Assembly (NCBI GenBank): GCA_949825025.1
Contig: OX463778.1
Location: 13,106,171 to 13,170,170, forward strand
From: Siphlonurus alternatus
Taxonomy: Eukaryota; Arthropoda; Insecta; Ephemeroptera; Siphlonuridae
Length of the DNA: 64,000 nucleotides
Direction of reading: 5' to 3'
Of the stretch, positions 63,101 to 64,000 are shown in pieces. A program made the position numbers and the translations under genes. Each line of letters begins with the position of its first letter. The first letter of the stretch is position 1. The notes beneath the pieces are model-generated. The model saw nothing but the letters and a program-made list of their open reading frames with translations, was not told the origin of the DNA and ran no database searches.

Positions 63101-63402
63101 CTAAGACGATAACTTTTGGTGTCTGAGACTTAGGGGAATTACATTTCCTGTTTTTCAAATTTATTTTACTCTCTTTATTTTACATTAAATGCTTCATTAT
63201 ACAGGCAAATATAGGACACACAACAGTTTGTAAAAAAATGAATAAGATTTACTTAATTTTCTATTAAAGTTGACTTCATTAAACTCATGCGAGTATAGAC
63301 ATGACTTTTTTTTTGTTAAATTTCAAAATAGGAAAAGAATTTTATACTTATATTTTATTACAATGAAAATTAAAATTTACTTTATTAATAAAAGAAATAG
63401 AA
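60110..63402. other. Rim upstream intron or spacer
   Basis: AT-rich. An unassigned 61-codon frame on the + strand ends at 60806. A strong minus-strand acceptor sits at 62762-62763 in front of a possible 31-nt microexon (62731-62761). The Rim N-terminal zinc finger was looked for and not seen. Confidence 0.45.
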
Positions 63403-63406
63403 GAAA

Positions 63407-64000
<594 letters not shown>

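Overview
This is a eukaryotic, AT-rich, intron-rich window, almost certainly from an arthropod (insect or crustacean; I cannot narrow it further from sequence alone). Three protein-coding genes can be assembled exon by exon from splice sites, reading phase and recognisable protein families. (1) + strand, 5170-11756: a seven-exon activator-type E2F transcription factor, 416 residues, complete from an ATG with an in-frame upstream stop to a C-terminal pocket-protein-binding motif. A candidate promoter with three E2F-like sites, a CCAAT box and a CACGTG E-box lies about 4 kb upstream (843-1173). (2) + strand, 17778-23066: a complete six-exon gene for the small subunit of general transcription factor TFIIF (RAP30/GTF2F2), 263 residues. 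(3) - strand, 60109-32192: the C-terminal 1.5 thousand residues of Rim, the presynaptic active-zone scaffold, with PDZ, C2A, a long Ser/Arg/Gly/His-rich linker carrying the RIM-BP-binding motif, and C2B with the stop codon. The N-terminal zinc-finger/Rab3-binding part is not seen and should lie beyond the right edge.

Layout: 1-5.1 kb is intergenic with E2f upstream sequence and foldback elements; 5.2-12.6 kb is E2f; 12.6-17.7 kb is a repeat-rich spacer; 17.8-24 kb is GTF2F2; 24-32 kb is a spacer holding an ORF1-only LINE-type element (about 24.8-26.2 kb) and several repeats; 32.2-60.1 kb is Rim, with small exons in long introns; 60-64 kb is AT-rich sequence ending in a roughly 190-bp GA microsatellite.

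The most striking non-genic content is a dense population of long inverted-repeat (foldback) elements. Ten of them begin and end at TTAA. One nested case (3178-3596 inside 3006-3806), compared with its uninterrupted paralogue at 15371-15746, shows that the TTAA was duplicated on insertion, the signature of piggyBac-type transposition. Other families include foldbacks with an internal TGACGTCA palindrome in both arms, a GGGGG-ended foldback family, and a 1.87-kb DNA transposon (35838-37704) with seven perfect copies of GTCGGTAAAA near its ends.

The most interesting gene-level observation is a pair of phase-matched Rim exons (39232-39418 and 37961-38165). Each can join the same upstream and downstream exons in frame but not each other. 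One is like the insect Rim linker as I remember it; the other resembles the vertebrate RIM linker just before C2B. E2F and TFIIF both act in transcription; Rim is unrelated to them in function, and nothing suggests coordinated regulation of the three.
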